A stretch of 64,000 nucleotides of DNA from JBGLNJ01 sp034434835 (GCA_034434835.1 DAOTXX010000076.1:15358-79357), one strand, 5' to 3'; numbered from the stretch's first letter, positions 19,809 through 29,272 are shown. Numbers and translations: made by a program. The notes: generated from the sequence alone by a model not told the origin.

Positions 19809-20918
19809 TTAATACCTGACTTCCACTCTTTCTGACGATGAATGACCCGCGCTGGCTGCCATGTGGCTTGGCGCGTTAGAGGGAGACAGACGCGGCGCGC
19901 CCCCAAGCGATCGGGTTGACCAGCGTCGGCGCAGATTCCGCCATCCGCCAGCCAGACCTTGTGGGAAAAACATGATTGTCAGAATCAACACCACACCCAG
20001 AACCACAGCATATAAATTCTTGAACTGGCTCACCACGGGCAATCGAGTCAGCGTGTTCTGCAAGAGCGTGAGCAGAAATGAGCCTAATAACGCGCCGTTC
20101 ACTGTCCCCAGGCCACCCAACACAATCATCGTGACAAAATCCAGAGAGAGGAAGAAGGTAAAGTCTTCCGGGCTGATCCCATGGAGCAGATGCGCATACA
20201 GACTGCCGGCCAGGCCGGCATAAAAGGCACTGAGGGCAAAAGCCGTTGTCTTGTATCGCACGAGGTTCACGCCCATCGCGCGCGCCGCCACTTCGCTATC
20301 GCGGATGGCGATAAATGCACGCCCCGTGTTGCTATTGACGATATTCCGCGCCAGGAGCGTGAGCAAAATCAGCATGCTCAAGGCGAGGTAGTAATAATCC
20401 TGATCGGTGCGAAGCACGATCGAACGGTTCAGTCCAATCGGGATGACGGCCGGTGGCAGAGAGTGCAGCCCCATCGAGCCGCCGGTCCACTCGCCCCAAA
20501 AGAGGATAAGCTGCGGTACGGCGAGGCCAAACCCCAGTGTCGCCACGGCCAGGTAGGGGCCACTGAGTCGCAAGGCAGGCAGCCCCAACAAAAAGCCAAT
20601 GGCGGCAGTGAGGAATCCTGCGGCGAGCAGCGCGACCACAAAGGGAACTCCCAAGCGCAGCGTGAGCAGCGCCGAAGTGTAAGCCCCAATAGCGAAGAAG
20701 CCAGCATGCCCCAGTGAGATCTGACCCGCATAACCCAACAGCAAATTCAGGCCAAGGGCGACGATGGCATAGATCAGTCCCAGCGAGGTCAGATAGAGCA
20801 CGTAGCCCAGCGGGAGGCCCGGGACAAGACGGAGCGCCGTCGGCAACAAGAACGCCGCCATCAACCCGAGTCCGTAGAGCGCAATGTCCCGCTTGCGCAG
20901 TTGCAGCCAGCGCGTCAT
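19809..20918 (-). CDS. livM: Branched-chain-type ABC transporter permease LivM
   Basis: 369 residues with about nine to ten hydrophobic segments. The LivM hallmarks YAIVALGLNLLLGYAGQISL and GHAGFFAIGAY lie near residues 50-80, and the ATPase-contact loop region is GRAFIAIRDSEVAARAMG. The C-terminus carries a basic, non-membrane tail of about 35 residues. It forms the translocation path with LivH. Confidence 0.94.
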   Translation of the reverse strand: MTRWLQLRKRDIALYGLGLMAAFLLPTALRLVPGLPLGYVLYLTSLGLIYAIVALGLNLLLGYAGQISLGHAGFFAIGAYTSALLTLRLGVPFVVALLAAGFLTAAIGFLLGLPALRLSGPYLAVATLGFGLAVPQLILFWGEWTGGSMGLHSLPPAVIPIGLNRSIVLRTDQDYYYLALSMLILLTLLARNIVNSNTGRAFIAIRDSEVAARAMGVNLVRYKTTAFALSAFYAGLAGSLYAHLLHGISPEDFTFFLSLDFVTMIVLGGLGTVNGALLGSFLLTLLQNTLTRLPVVSQFKNLYAVVLGVVLILTIMFFPQGLAGGWRNLRRRWSTRSLGGAPRLSPSNAPSHMAASAGHSSSERVEVRY

Positions 20919-20927
20919 GACCGACCT

Positions 20928-21812
20928 CTACACTTTTTTGATTGCGTGTTTGCCCAGCAGGCCGCCCGGGCGCACGACGAGGATCAGCACGATCAGCACA
21001 AAGGCGATGGTGGTGCGCAGCTCGGGCACCTGGTAGCCGACGACGCTATCCAGAATGCCAAGCAGCAGGCCGCCTACTACGGCGCCGGGCAGGCTGGTGA
21101 ATCCGCCCAAGACGGCCGCTGCAAATGCTTTCAACACCACATCTCCCATCATATTAGGGTCCAAATAGTTCAGCGGCGCGATCAGCACACCGGTCACGGC
21201 GCTCAAGGCTGTGCCCACCCCCCAACCTATGGCGTTGATGTGATTGATATTGATGCCCATCAGTTGCGCCGCCAGGCGGTTCTGCGCAACGGCGCGCATG
21301 GCGACGCCCGTCAAGCTGTAGCGAAAGAACGCGAATAGAATCACCATCAGCAGCAGCGTAACTGCAAAGATCAGCGCATTCATCTGGGTCACCACGACGG
21401 CACCCAGGCGGAAAGGCGGACCCGTGACGGGCGCGGGGAAGGGGCGGGTCTCGTATCCCCAGATCCAGCCCGCCACGCCCGGCAAGATCAGGGCGAGACC
21501 GATCGTGACGATGATGGGATTCAGGATCGGAGTCGGACTCACATAGCGCAAAATCAATCGCTCGACGAGGATGCCAAGCAGGGTGGCAAAGATCAGGGTC
21601 AGCGCAAATGCCGCCGCAAAAGGCAACTGCAAGGCGGTGAGCAGCGTGAACGCCACAAAGGCGCTGACCATCGCCGTCTCGCCCTGCGCAAACGTGACCA
21701 CGTCGGTCGTCTTGAAGATGAGGACGAGGCCCAGCGCCGTCAACCCATAGAGGCTGCCCAGCGCCAGCCCATTGACGATCAGTTGTGCCCAGGGCAGGTC
21801 AAAGAGGGCCAT
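20928..21812 (-). CDS. livH: Branched-chain-type ABC transporter permease LivH
   Basis: 294 residues, mostly membrane helices, with the LivH pattern LGSLYGLTALGLVLIF near residue 20 and the EAA-like loop containing GVAMRAVAQNRLAAQLMGI. I chose the ATG at 21812 because GGAGG lies 5 nt upstream; the GTG at 21824 sits within 3 nt of the acyl-CoA ligase stop. It is tightly packed between the ligase and livM genes. Confidence 0.94.
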   Translation of the reverse strand: MALFDLPWAQLIVNGLALGSLYGLTALGLVLIFKTTDVVTFAQGETAMVSAFVAFTLLTALQLPFAAAFALTLIFATLLGILVERLILRYVSPTPILNPIIVTIGLALILPGVAGWIWGYETRPFPAPVTGPPFRLGAVVVTQMNALIFAVTLLLMVILFAFFRYSLTGVAMRAVAQNRLAAQLMGININHINAIGWGVGTALSAVTGVLIAPLNYLDPNMMGDVVLKAFAAAVLGGFTSLPGAVVGGLLLGILDSVVGYQVPELRTTIAFVLIVLILVVRPGGLLGKHAIKKV

Positions 21813-21825
21813 CCTGGCCTCCACG

Positions 21826-23541
21826 TTACGCGGGGTCCGATTTTTTCTGCGCGGCTTGCTTCTCTTCGGCGGCCAACTGCCGCCGCAAGATTTTGCCGAT
21901 CATGGTCTTGGGAAGCGAGTCGCGGAACTCGATGAGGGTGGGCCGCTTGAACGCCGCGAGGCGTTCGCGGCAAAACTCGATGATCTCTTCGGCGGTCGCA
22001 GTCTGGCCGGGCGCAAGGACGATAAAGGCTTTCACCGTCTCGCCACGATACTGGTCAGCCACGCCCACCACGGCTGCCTCCAAGACCTTGGGGTGTTGGT
22101 ACAGGACTTCTTCGACGTCGCGTGGGTAGATGTTGTACCCCCCTGCGATAATCATATCCTTCTTGCGGTCCACGATCCTGAAATAGCCATCCTGATCCAT
22201 CACCGCAATATCGCCTGTGTACAGCCAACCCTTGCGCAGCGCGAGCTGGGTCTCGTCGGGTCTGTTCCAATACCCTTTCATCACCTGCGGCCCCTTGACG
22301 ATCAACTCGCCCGGCTCGCCGGGCGGCAATTCGATCGTGCCCGTTTCGACATCCACGATCTTGCTGTCGGTGTCTGGGAACGGGATGCCGATCGTGCCGA
22401 TGCGATTTTCGCCAAAGAGCGGATTGTCGTGCGTGACGGGCGTGGCTTCGGAGAGGCCATAGCCTTCGATCAGACGCGCGCCAGTCAGTGACTGGAATTT
22501 GAGCTGGACTTCGACCGGCAGCGGCGCCGCGCCGCTCAGGCACGCTTTGATGCACCGGATGTTGTACTTGCTCAACTCTGGATAGTTGATGACGGCGGTG
22601 TACATGGTGGGAACGCCAGGGAAGAACGTTGGCTGGTGGCGGTCAATGGACTTGAGCAAGTGCTCGAGGTTGCGCGGGTCAGGGATGAGGATCATGGGCA
22701 TTTTCTGGAGGATCGCGTTGTTCATGCACACGGTCATGGCGTACGAGTGATAGAGAGGCAGCGCGACGATCGTCGCGTCGGGCGGTTCCTTGGGCACGTT
22801 GGCGACCCATTCCTTGCACTGAAAGGCGTTGGTGACGACATTCTTGTGCGTGATCTCGGCCGCTTTGGGCACGCCGGTCGTTCCGCCGGTATATAACAAC
22901 ACTGCCGTGTCTTCCGGTTTCACCTCGACGTTGGGGGGCGTGGCGGGCGCGCTGGCGAGGACATCCTGGAACCAATGCTCGTCCAAGCCAATCGTCACGC
23001 GATGCCCATCCTTCTCTTCGACGAACTGCTCAAAGACTGCCTTGAGGCGCGGCGGATAATACTCTTTGATGCTCGTCACGATGACGTTCTTGAGTTTGGT
23101 GTTGGGGCGCACCATCCGCACGTGCGGATACAATCGCGAAAGACAAATGATGGTCTCGGCGCCGGAATCGTTCAATTGGAATTCCAGCTCGCGGGGCACG
23201 TACATGGGATTGTTCGGCGCGACAATCGCCCCCGCCTTGAAGGCGGCGTAGTAGGCAATGATGTACTGCGGGCAATTCGGCAGGTAGAGTGCCACGCGGT
23301 CGCCTTTCTTGACGCCGAGCGTGAGCAGCGCGTTTGCCAGCCGATTGACCTGTTCGTTCAATTCTTGGTACGAGAGTTGGGCGTCCAAGAGTTCACCGCT
23401 GACGACTCCGCCGAAAATCGTCGCCGTGATCTCTGGCGAGTGGCGGGCGACATCCTCCAGGAAATAATGCATGGGACGATCGGGGTAGTCAATGTGCGCG
23501 CGGACGCCGGGTTCATAGTGCTTGAGCCAGGGCTTTTCCAT
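21826..23541 (-). CDS. Acyl-CoA ligase (AMP-forming), FadD family
   Basis: 571 residues. The ATP-binding P-loop of the adenylate-forming family is present (LLYTGGTTGVPKAAEITHKN), as are the YGLSEATP motif, the hinge RKKDMIIAGGYNIYP and the catalytic C-terminal lysine in GKILRRQL. A strong AAGGAGG site precedes the ATG. It is the first gene of the - strand operon, followed by a Liv-type importer and beta-oxidation enzymes. Its job is probably to activate the imported acid. Given the AbfD-type gene, 4-hydroxybutyrate or another short hydroxy acid is a candidate, but a fatty or aromatic acid is equally compatible with sequence. Confidence 0.92.
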   Translation of the reverse strand: MEKPWLKHYEPGVRAHIDYPDRPMHYFLEDVARHSPEITATIFGGVVSGELLDAQLSYQELNEQVNRLANALLTLGVKKGDRVALYLPNCPQYIIAYYAAFKAGAIVAPNNPMYVPRELEFQLNDSGAETIICLSRLYPHVRMVRPNTKLKNVIVTSIKEYYPPRLKAVFEQFVEEKDGHRVTIGLDEHWFQDVLASAPATPPNVEVKPEDTAVLLYTGGTTGVPKAAEITHKNVVTNAFQCKEWVANVPKEPPDATIVALPLYHSYAMTVCMNNAILQKMPMILIPDPRNLEHLLKSIDRHQPTFFPGVPTMYTAVINYPELSKYNIRCIKACLSGAAPLPVEVQLKFQSLTGARLIEGYGLSEATPVTHDNPLFGENRIGTIGIPFPDTDSKIVDVETGTIELPPGEPGELIVKGPQVMKGYWNRPDETQLALRKGWLYTGDIAVMDQDGYFRIVDRKKDMIIAGGYNIYPRDVEEVLYQHPKVLEAAVVGVADQYRGETVKAFIVLAPGQTATAEEIIEFCRERLAAFKRPTLIEFRDSLPKTMIGKILRRQLAAEEKQAAQKKSDPA

Positions 23542-23792
23542 GTTCAGCCTCCTTGTAGAGATATAGCGACCATGGGTCGCGGTCTGGAAACCACTATGGC
23601 TTGCCGACAGGCGCGAGCAGGGGTGGATAGGATGATGCTCGGCGCGGCTTATCGAACGTGTGGGGAAACAGTTCCTTGTGATTCAATCGTAATCCAGAAC
23701 CGAGGGGTTGTATATCCATAGTTCGAGGGATTTTTTCGGCGGATCGAATCAGTAAAACCAGGGAGCGAGGCCAGATAGGGGGATAGAAGAGT

Positions 23793-23839
23793 TTGACAAC
23801 TTGCCCAACAGGAGTAGAATTCAAATTGTTGGGCAAGTT
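23793..23839 (+). promoter_or_regulatory. Promoter of the MalT-type regulator with overlapping palindrome
   Basis: TTGACA at 23793-23798 and TAGAAT at 23815-23820 are separated by 16 nt, a near-consensus sigma-70 promoter reading into the regulator gene. A 13-bp perfect inverted repeat, 23798-23810 and 23827-23839, starts at the -35 end and its right arm covers the expected start site. Such placement suggests an operator, possibly autoregulatory, or a 5'-UTR hairpin. The rest of the gap up to 23541 shows no gene. Confidence 0.65.
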
Positions 23840-23859
23840 TCCTCGCTTTGGGATGCTCC

Positions 23860-26800
23860 ATGCGAAAACGCAAGCCTATCGTAAAAAACGATCTGTTGCT
23901 GCCCGATGGGGAGACGGCGGGAGCATCTAATCCGGTGCAGGTTGGCTCGCGGCGATGGTATGCCTGGCTGGCGGACAACTCGAGCTTTATCTTCCAGGGA
24001 GGCGCGGGGCACTTGACCGCGCGACGCGAGACCCGGCGAGGCATCCCGTATTGGTACGCCTATCGTTCGCGCGAAGGCAAATTCCTCAAGACCTATTTGG
24101 GCAAATCGTCCGAGCTGACTGTGGAACGCCTCGAGCAAGCCTGCGCGCGCCTGGCCGGGCAGACAGCATTGCCCTGCCTCTCCGGTCACTCTGATTCTGT
24201 GGAGTGGATGTCTGTGCTGGATCATCCGCTGGCCGGGGGGATGGCTGCCTCTGAAAAGGCAGAGATGGATCTGTCTTTCATGCCCCTCACCAAGATTCAT
24301 CCGCCCGCTTTGCCCCAAAAACTCGTCGCGCGCCCGCGGCTGACGCAACGGATCAATGCACCGATCACCCTACTCACTGCGCCGAGCGGCTTTGGCAAGA
24401 CGACGCTGCTGAATGAATGGCGGCAGACCTGCGGCATGCCGGTGGTGTGGGTCTCTTTGGATGGAAACGACAACCATCCCTTGCGCTTTTGGTCTACCAT
24501 GACCGCCGCTTTGCAAACGCTCCATCCCCACTTTGATCAAGACCTGCTCCCTCATCTTCGCCCACTTTCATCCACGGACCTCTGCGAGGTTGTCGTCAAT
24601 CTCACGAATGTGATCGTCCGAATCACGAGCGCGCCGGGTTCCTTTTCCCGGTTCGGGTTGATTTTGGACGACTATCATCACATTCAAGACAAGGAGATTC
24701 ACGCCTCTGTCCAGTTTTGGTTGGAGCACTTGCCGCCGGCGCTGCAATTGGTCATTTCGAGTCACACCAAGCCGCCGCTGGCCTTGGGACACCTGCGGGC
24801 CAGGGGCATGGTAGCGGAGCTGGAGACCGAGGATTTACGCTTTACGTTGGAGGAAGGGATTGGTTTTTTGTCGCAATACGCCCAGGAGCATCCCATAGCC
24901 TATAGCGACATGCAGTCGCTCATCAAGCATACGGAAGGATGGGTGACCGGCCTCACGCTCGCGGCTCTCGCGTTGAACCTGCCTGGCGATCGGCGTCAAT
25001 TCCTGATGGCGTTCAGCGGGGCGCACCCCTATCTGCGCGAATATTTCATCGAGAGCGTCTTGTCTCGTCAGCCGGACTCGGTACAGGCCTTTCTGCTCAA
25101 AACGGCGATCTTGAAACATCTGACTGGGCCTTTGTGCGACGCCGTGACCGGACGAACAGATGGGGCCGAGATGCTGTCACGCTTGTGGCAGGAGAATCTG
25201 TTCCTGGTGCGCCTGGAGGAACCGAATTGGTATCGCTATCATGACTTGTTCGCCGAGGCACTCTACAGTCAATTGCAGCAGCAGTTCCTTGACGAGATTC
25301 CCCATCTGCATCGTCGAGCGGCGGAATGGTACCGAACGCAAAACGCACCTGATGATGCCGTGTATCATTTACTGGCGATTGAAGCGTGGGAGGAAGCGGC
25401 TGCTCTGATTGAGGACATGGTGCTGCGCGAGTTGGAGCAGTTTGGCGATTACTCGCGGCTGCTGCGCTGGCTGCTCCAATTGCCGGAAACCGTCGTGCAG
25501 CAACACAAGACCCTCTTGCGGGTGTACGTGCGGGTGGCGGCGCTTGATCTCTCGCGCATGGAGGTCAAGCAAATTCTGACGCGCGTTGAGGCCAACATCC
25601 TGCGCAAGCCGGTGGCGGACCGGACTGCGGACGAGCAGTCCGTGTTAGCAGAAATTCAGCGGATTCGTCAGCTTTGGATGACGGGCGACGCGGAGCTGGT
25701 GCCGTTGTCGAGAACAGGTGAGCATGACGACGTGTGGCAAATGTTGGACGGGATCGTGACCTATGCGCGCTACGTCCGGCGCGATTGTGACAAGGCGGAA
25801 ACGGTGGCGCGCGAACTGTACGAGATGGCTCGAACGCGGTCGCATCTGTACGTCATGCTGATCGCAGGTGGAAGCCTGGTCTATTTCCTGTTACTGCGCG
25901 GGCAGCTCCGGCGCGCGGAGGGGATTGCGCGCGAGGCCCTGCAACAGGCCCTGGCGCAACGCGGCAAATTGCCAGAATCGGCGAGTGTGCCGCTCACCAT
26001 GTTGAGCCGGGTGTGTTACGAGAGAAATCAATTGGCCCAGGCGCATCAACTCTTGCTGCGCGCCGCGGAGGTAGACCCAAATCCTACCAGCTCGAATATG
26101 CCGATCATGGAAGCCATTCAGCGCGCCAAGCTCGAGTTTGCCCAAGGCGATGGCGCGGCTGCCCTGGCGACCCTCCAGGCCGCGCGCGAATTGGATGCCC
26201 GGCACCCCGCTGGCCTGTATCGCGATCGGGATTTGATCGCGTATCAGGCGTGGTTCTATGTGCGCCAGGGCGATTGCGCCAGCGCAGAACGCTTGTTGAG
26301 CGAAGCGGGCGAGAGCGAAGCGCACGCATTTCTAACCCTCGTCCGAGCCGCACTCTGGCTGGAACAAAAACAACTAGCCGAGGCAGCCGATCTCTTGCGC
26401 GATCTGATCGGGCGATATCCCCAGGGGCTTTACCTCGAACCGACCCTGGGCGCGCGCATCTTGTTGGCTCTCGCGCTCTTTGAACAGCGCCAAGTCAATC
26501 CTGCGCGCCAGTTGATGGCAGGCGCCATCCGGCTTGCTTGCCCCGAAGGTTCCCTCCGCCCGTTCTTGGACTATGGCCGCTCCAGCGCGGCCCTCCTCAA
26601 TCTGGTGCTGCATACGTCGAATCTCACGGCCGAAGCCCAGTCCTTTGTGAGGCAAATCCTGCGAGCATCAGGAGGCGGCGAGGGAGCGCCCAAACCTCTG
26701 CCCAAAGCAGAGCTGGCAGCGCTGTCCACTGCCGCGTCCATCACCGCGCGCGAGCAACAAGTGCTGCAGTTGGTGAGCGCGGGGTTGTCCAATCGGGAGA

Positions 26801-26925
26801 TTGCCGAGCAGTTTTCGTTCGCAGAGAGCACAGTCAAGACCCACCTGAAAAACATTTATCGCAAGCTCGGTGTGAACAGCCGGACGCGAGCCATCGCGCA
26901 GGCGCAGGCGTTGAAGTTAGTGTAG
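23860..26925 (+). CDS. MalT-type ATP-dependent LuxR-family transcription regulator
   Basis: 1021 residues. An N-terminal domain of about 100 residues has the pattern YAWL...FTFQG, TARRE...YWYAYR..GK..KTYLGK..ELT..RL. It is followed by a STAND NTPase with P-loop APSGFGKTT (174-181) and the segment GLILDDYHHI. Next come a long helical TPR-like region (about 500-920) and a C-terminal LuxR helix-turn-helix (LTAREQQVLQLVSAGLSNRE, STVKTHLKNIYRKLGV). MalT-like regulators need ATP and an inducer ligand to activate transcription. Divergent placement suggests it controls the acyl-CoA ligase/Liv/beta-oxidation operon. I prefer the ATG at 23860 over the TTG at 23848. Confidence 0.93.
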   Translation: MRKRKPIVKNDLLLPDGETAGASNPVQVGSRRWYAWLADNSSFIFQGGAGHLTARRETRRGIPYWYAYRSREGKFLKTYLGKSSELTVERLEQACARLAGQTALPCLSGHSDSVEWMSVLDHPLAGGMAASEKAEMDLSFMPLTKIHPPALPQKLVARPRLTQRINAPITLLTAPSGFGKTTLLNEWRQTCGMPVVWVSLDGNDNHPLRFWSTMTAALQTLHPHFDQDLLPHLRPLSSTDLCEVVVNLTNVIVRITSAPGSFSRFGLILDDYHHIQDKEIHASVQFWLEHLPPALQLVISSHTKPPLALGHLRARGMVAELETEDLRFTLEEGIGFLSQYAQEHPIAYSDMQSLIKHTEGWVTGLTLAALALNLPGDRRQFLMAFSGAHPYLREYFIESVLSRQPDSVQAFLLKTAILKHLTGPLCDAVTGRTDGAEMLSRLWQENLFLVRLEEPNWYRYHDLFAEALYSQLQQQFLDEIPHLHRRAAEWYRTQNAPDDAVYHLLAIEAWEEAAALIEDMVLRELEQFGDYSRLLRWLLQLPETVVQQHKTLLRVYVRVAALDLSRMEVKQILTRVEANILRKPVADRTADEQSVLAEIQRIRQLWMTGDAELVPLSRTGEHDDVWQMLDGIVTYARYVRRDCDKAETVARELYEMARTRSHLYVMLIAGGSLVYFLLLRGQLRRAEGIAREALQQALAQRGKLPESASVPLTMLSRVCYERNQLAQAHQLLLRAAEVDPNPTSSNMPIMEAIQRAKLEFAQGDGAAALATLQAARELDARHPAGLYRDRDLIAYQAWFYVRQGDCASAERLLSEAGESEAHAFLTLVRAALWLEQKQLAEAADLLRDLIGRYPQGLYLEPTLGARILLALALFEQRQVNPARQLMAGAIRLACPEGSLRPFLDYGRSSAALLNLVLHTSNLTAEAQSFVRQILRASGGGEGAPKPLPKAELAALSTAASITAREQQVLQLVSAGLSNREIAEQFSFAESTVKTHLKNIYRKLGVNSRTRAIAQAQALKLV

Positions 26926-26972
26926 CTGGACCGGGGATAGGGCCAGGTTGTTGCTTGACTCGAAGCGCAAGC

Positions 26973-26989
26973 CCCCGCCTCTGGCGGGG
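26973..26989 (+). terminator. GC hairpin downstream of the regulator gene
   Basis: A 7-bp perfect stem CCCCGCC/GGCGGGG with a 3-nt loop lies 47 nt past the stop codon. No T-run follows, so it is only a weak terminator candidate. The rest of the gap 26926-27163 contains no recognisable gene. Confidence 0.35.
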
Positions 26990-27163
26990 AGACTCCCAGA
27001 TGCTCGTCATTGCAAGATGTTCGTGTCAGACACGGAGGCTATCAAAGCTTTGCAGGTGCTGCACTTTGGGCTTGTTGGGTCAGGACGGTGGTGGCCTACA
27101 TGCAATATCATGGTGTTTTGACTGCGGCGTAGAGTGCATCGCATGGTGTTTTTCAGGCGGCGA

Positions 27164-28351
27164 TCATCTATCAAGCCCATATGTTCCGGCCAGCCCTAGT
27201 ATCAGGCACGCCACTGCTGTTACGGCCAACATCGGTTGGATGCCAATCGCTGCGGCAATCACGCCGCTGAACGCCGGCCCGGCGAACATGCCGATGGCGT
27301 ACACCGATTGATGCAGGCCCATCGCGGTGCTGCGCTCGGCGTTGCTCACATGTTCGATGCTCATGCCCATCAGCACCGGGTAGCCAATGCCTTGCGCCAA
27401 TCCCATGATAGCTTGAGCAATCGCCAAAACGACGAGCCAAGACGACAGCGCCGCAATGACAATGCCTACAAACATCATCACAAAGCTGGCGATGACCAAC
27501 CGCTGCCCGCGAATCTTGCTGGCCATGGATGATGCCCACAGGTTACCACTTGCCATCAGCGCAATACTGAGGGTCGCCAACAGACTTTGAGTGATCCCCG
27601 TCCCACCAAGCTGTTTAACCAGCACCGACATAAATCCCAAACTGATCGCCCAGTGGGCATATTGTCCGACTGCGCTCAACAGCGAGGGAATGAGTACGTC
27701 ACGTCGCACAACGAGGCGACCGATGCCTCCCACCGAAGGTCGCGCGGGCGGGCGGCGGATTTCGCTGATGGTTGCCATGATGATGATGGACAGAGCGGCA
27801 ATGCCAGTTGCGACAAAGAAGGGGAGTGAGTATCCGCCCAGATCATTGAGCGCCCCCGTTACCGAGGTCGCCAGCACCCGCCCAACCGAGTTGAACAGCG
27901 TGAGTAATGCGCTGGCTTTGACGGCCTCTTTAGGTGGGAACAACGCGCTGAATCCCACGACGAGCGGCACCCACACCCCGGCCGAGAGTCCCGTCACCGT
28001 GCGGCCAATTGCCAAGCCGTTCACCGAATCGGTCGTCCCCATGATCCATGCGCCCAGGCCGGCCAGCCCCAGACCGATCAGGATGAATGGCTTGCGCCAA
28101 CCGACCCAATCGGCGACGATGCCCAGCGGCAGGCGAATGATCGCTTGCCACAAGCCAAACATCGAAAGCACCACACCCACCACAGCCAAGTCATTTGCCT
28201 TACTTTGAACATAGGTGGGCAACGTGGGTAGATAGATGTACTGTGCCATCCAAAACAAGAATACGGACACGGAGTACAAGCCAATGGTCAACCGGCGGCT
28301 GGGGATGCCCAATGCGACGGGTTCATTGGGTCTTGCTGTAGGTTCGATCAT
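27164..28351 (-). CDS. Major facilitator superfamily transporter
   Basis: 395 residues with about twelve predicted membrane segments in two halves. An MFS motif-A-like loop (PLGIVADWVGWRKPF) lies after helix 2, and the second half ends GYPVLMGMSIEHVS...GLHQSVYAIGMFAGP, typical of drug/metabolite exporters and sugar-phosphate-like carriers. The gene starts 18 nt downstream of the IclR regulator stop, so the two form an operon. Substrate unknown; the IclR partner suggests an organic acid or aromatic compound. Confidence 0.88.
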   Translation of the reverse strand: MIEPTARPNEPVALGIPSRRLTIGLYSVSVFLFWMAQYIYLPTLPTYVQSKANDLAVVGVVLSMFGLWQAIIRLPLGIVADWVGWRKPFILIGLGLAGLGAWIMGTTDSVNGLAIGRTVTGLSAGVWVPLVVGFSALFPPKEAVKASALLTLFNSVGRVLATSVTGALNDLGGYSLPFFVATGIAALSIIIMATISEIRRPPARPSVGGIGRLVVRRDVLIPSLLSAVGQYAHWAISLGFMSVLVKQLGGTGITQSLLATLSIALMASGNLWASSMASKIRGQRLVIASFVMMFVGIVIAALSSWLVVLAIAQAIMGLAQGIGYPVLMGMSIEHVSNAERSTAMGLHQSVYAIGMFAGPAFSGVIAAAIGIQPMLAVTAVACLILGLAGTYGLDR

Positions 28352-28369
28352 TGAACGAGTTGTCTCGTG

Positions 28370-29173
28370 CTATGTGGCTTTTGAACGAGGTGTTGCACTT
28401 GAGGCAGGCTGTAGGTGAGCTGTCATGCTGAGTTCTTTGGCAATGTCGCGGGCCGATGCTAGTACGGAGGACCCCAACTCGATCAACCGTTCTCGTGTAA
28501 GGCGGTAGGCTGGCCCGGCGATGGCGACCGCGGCGATGGGCTGGCCGGTATTGTCATGGACAGCCGAAGCAACGGCGTTGATGCCTTCCTCCAGTTCCTG
28601 TTCGTCAAGCGCAAAGCCGCGTTCTCGAACAACCCGCAAGTCCTCAAACAGCGCCTCAGGCGAACAGAGTGTTTGTGGCGTGTAAGGCGGCATACCCCGC
28701 TGTAAAATCTTGTGCACCGCCGCATCTGGTAGGAGAGCCAAGATGGCCTTGCCGGATGCTGTTGCACATGCTGGCAGTCGCTGTCCAATGGCCGCAGCCA
28801 ATTTGACGCGCTGTGGGCTTTCCAAGACATCCACGAAAACTACATCTGCATCATCCAACACAGCAAGATGAACAGTTTCCTGGTGCTGCTCCAACAGATG
28901 GCGCAAGAACGGAGCCGCCACGTGGCGTAGATCATTCTGTTCTAGTGTGAGGTATGCCATTTGGAGCAGACGGATACCCAGGCGATAGGTGCCAGTCGTC
29001 GGATCCCGTTGCACAAAACGTCTATTTTCCAATGTTGCCAATAAGCGGTGCGTGGTACTCTTGTGGATTCCCACTCGTTCGGCAATCTGAGTCATAGTCA
29101 ACTTGGGCGTCTGCCGAGAAAAACACAGCAAAACATCTAGAGCGCGTTCTACGGCGCGGATTGATTCGCTCAT
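28370..29173 (-). CDS. IclR-family transcription regulator (copy 1)
   Basis: 267 residues. An N-terminal winged helix-turn-helix (LTMTQIAERVGIHKSTTHRL) is followed by the IclR effector domain with SPQRVKLAAAIGQRLP and the conserved ATASGKA stretch. The ATG at 29173 gives the same first residues (MSES.RAV) as the second IclR protein at 62583, and GAGGTAA lies upstream. The two regulators are clearly related. IclR proteins usually control uptake or degradation of organic acids and aromatics. Neighbours are the MFS gene downstream and, divergently, the nitroreductase/CoA-transferase genes. Confidence 0.92.
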   Translation of the reverse strand: MSESIRAVERALDVLLCFSRQTPKLTMTQIAERVGIHKSTTHRLLATLENRRFVQRDPTTGTYRLGIRLLQMAYLTLEQNDLRHVAAPFLRHLLEQHQETVHLAVLDDADVVFVDVLESPQRVKLAAAIGQRLPACATASGKAILALLPDAAVHKILQRGMPPYTPQTLCSPEALFEDLRVVRERGFALDEQELEEGINAVASAVHDNTGQPIAAVAIAGPAYRLTRERLIELGSSVLASARDIAKELSMTAHLQPASSATPRSKAT

Positions 29174-29234
29174 GGCAACAATTACCTCATGTCTGCTAGG
29201 GTAGGTTGCATCAGGCGGAACAGTTTGCTGAACA

Positions 29235-29263
29235 AAAATATCACAGAACAAAGATACTGTCAA
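29235..29263 (-). promoter_or_regulatory. Probable promoter of the IclR gene (copy 1)
   Basis: Reading the - strand, TTGACA occupies 29263-29258 and TATTTT 29240-29235, 17 nt apart. It lies 62 nt upstream of the IclR start codon and back-to-back with a + strand promoter. Confidence 0.5.
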
Positions 29264-29272
29264 GTCAGCCTA

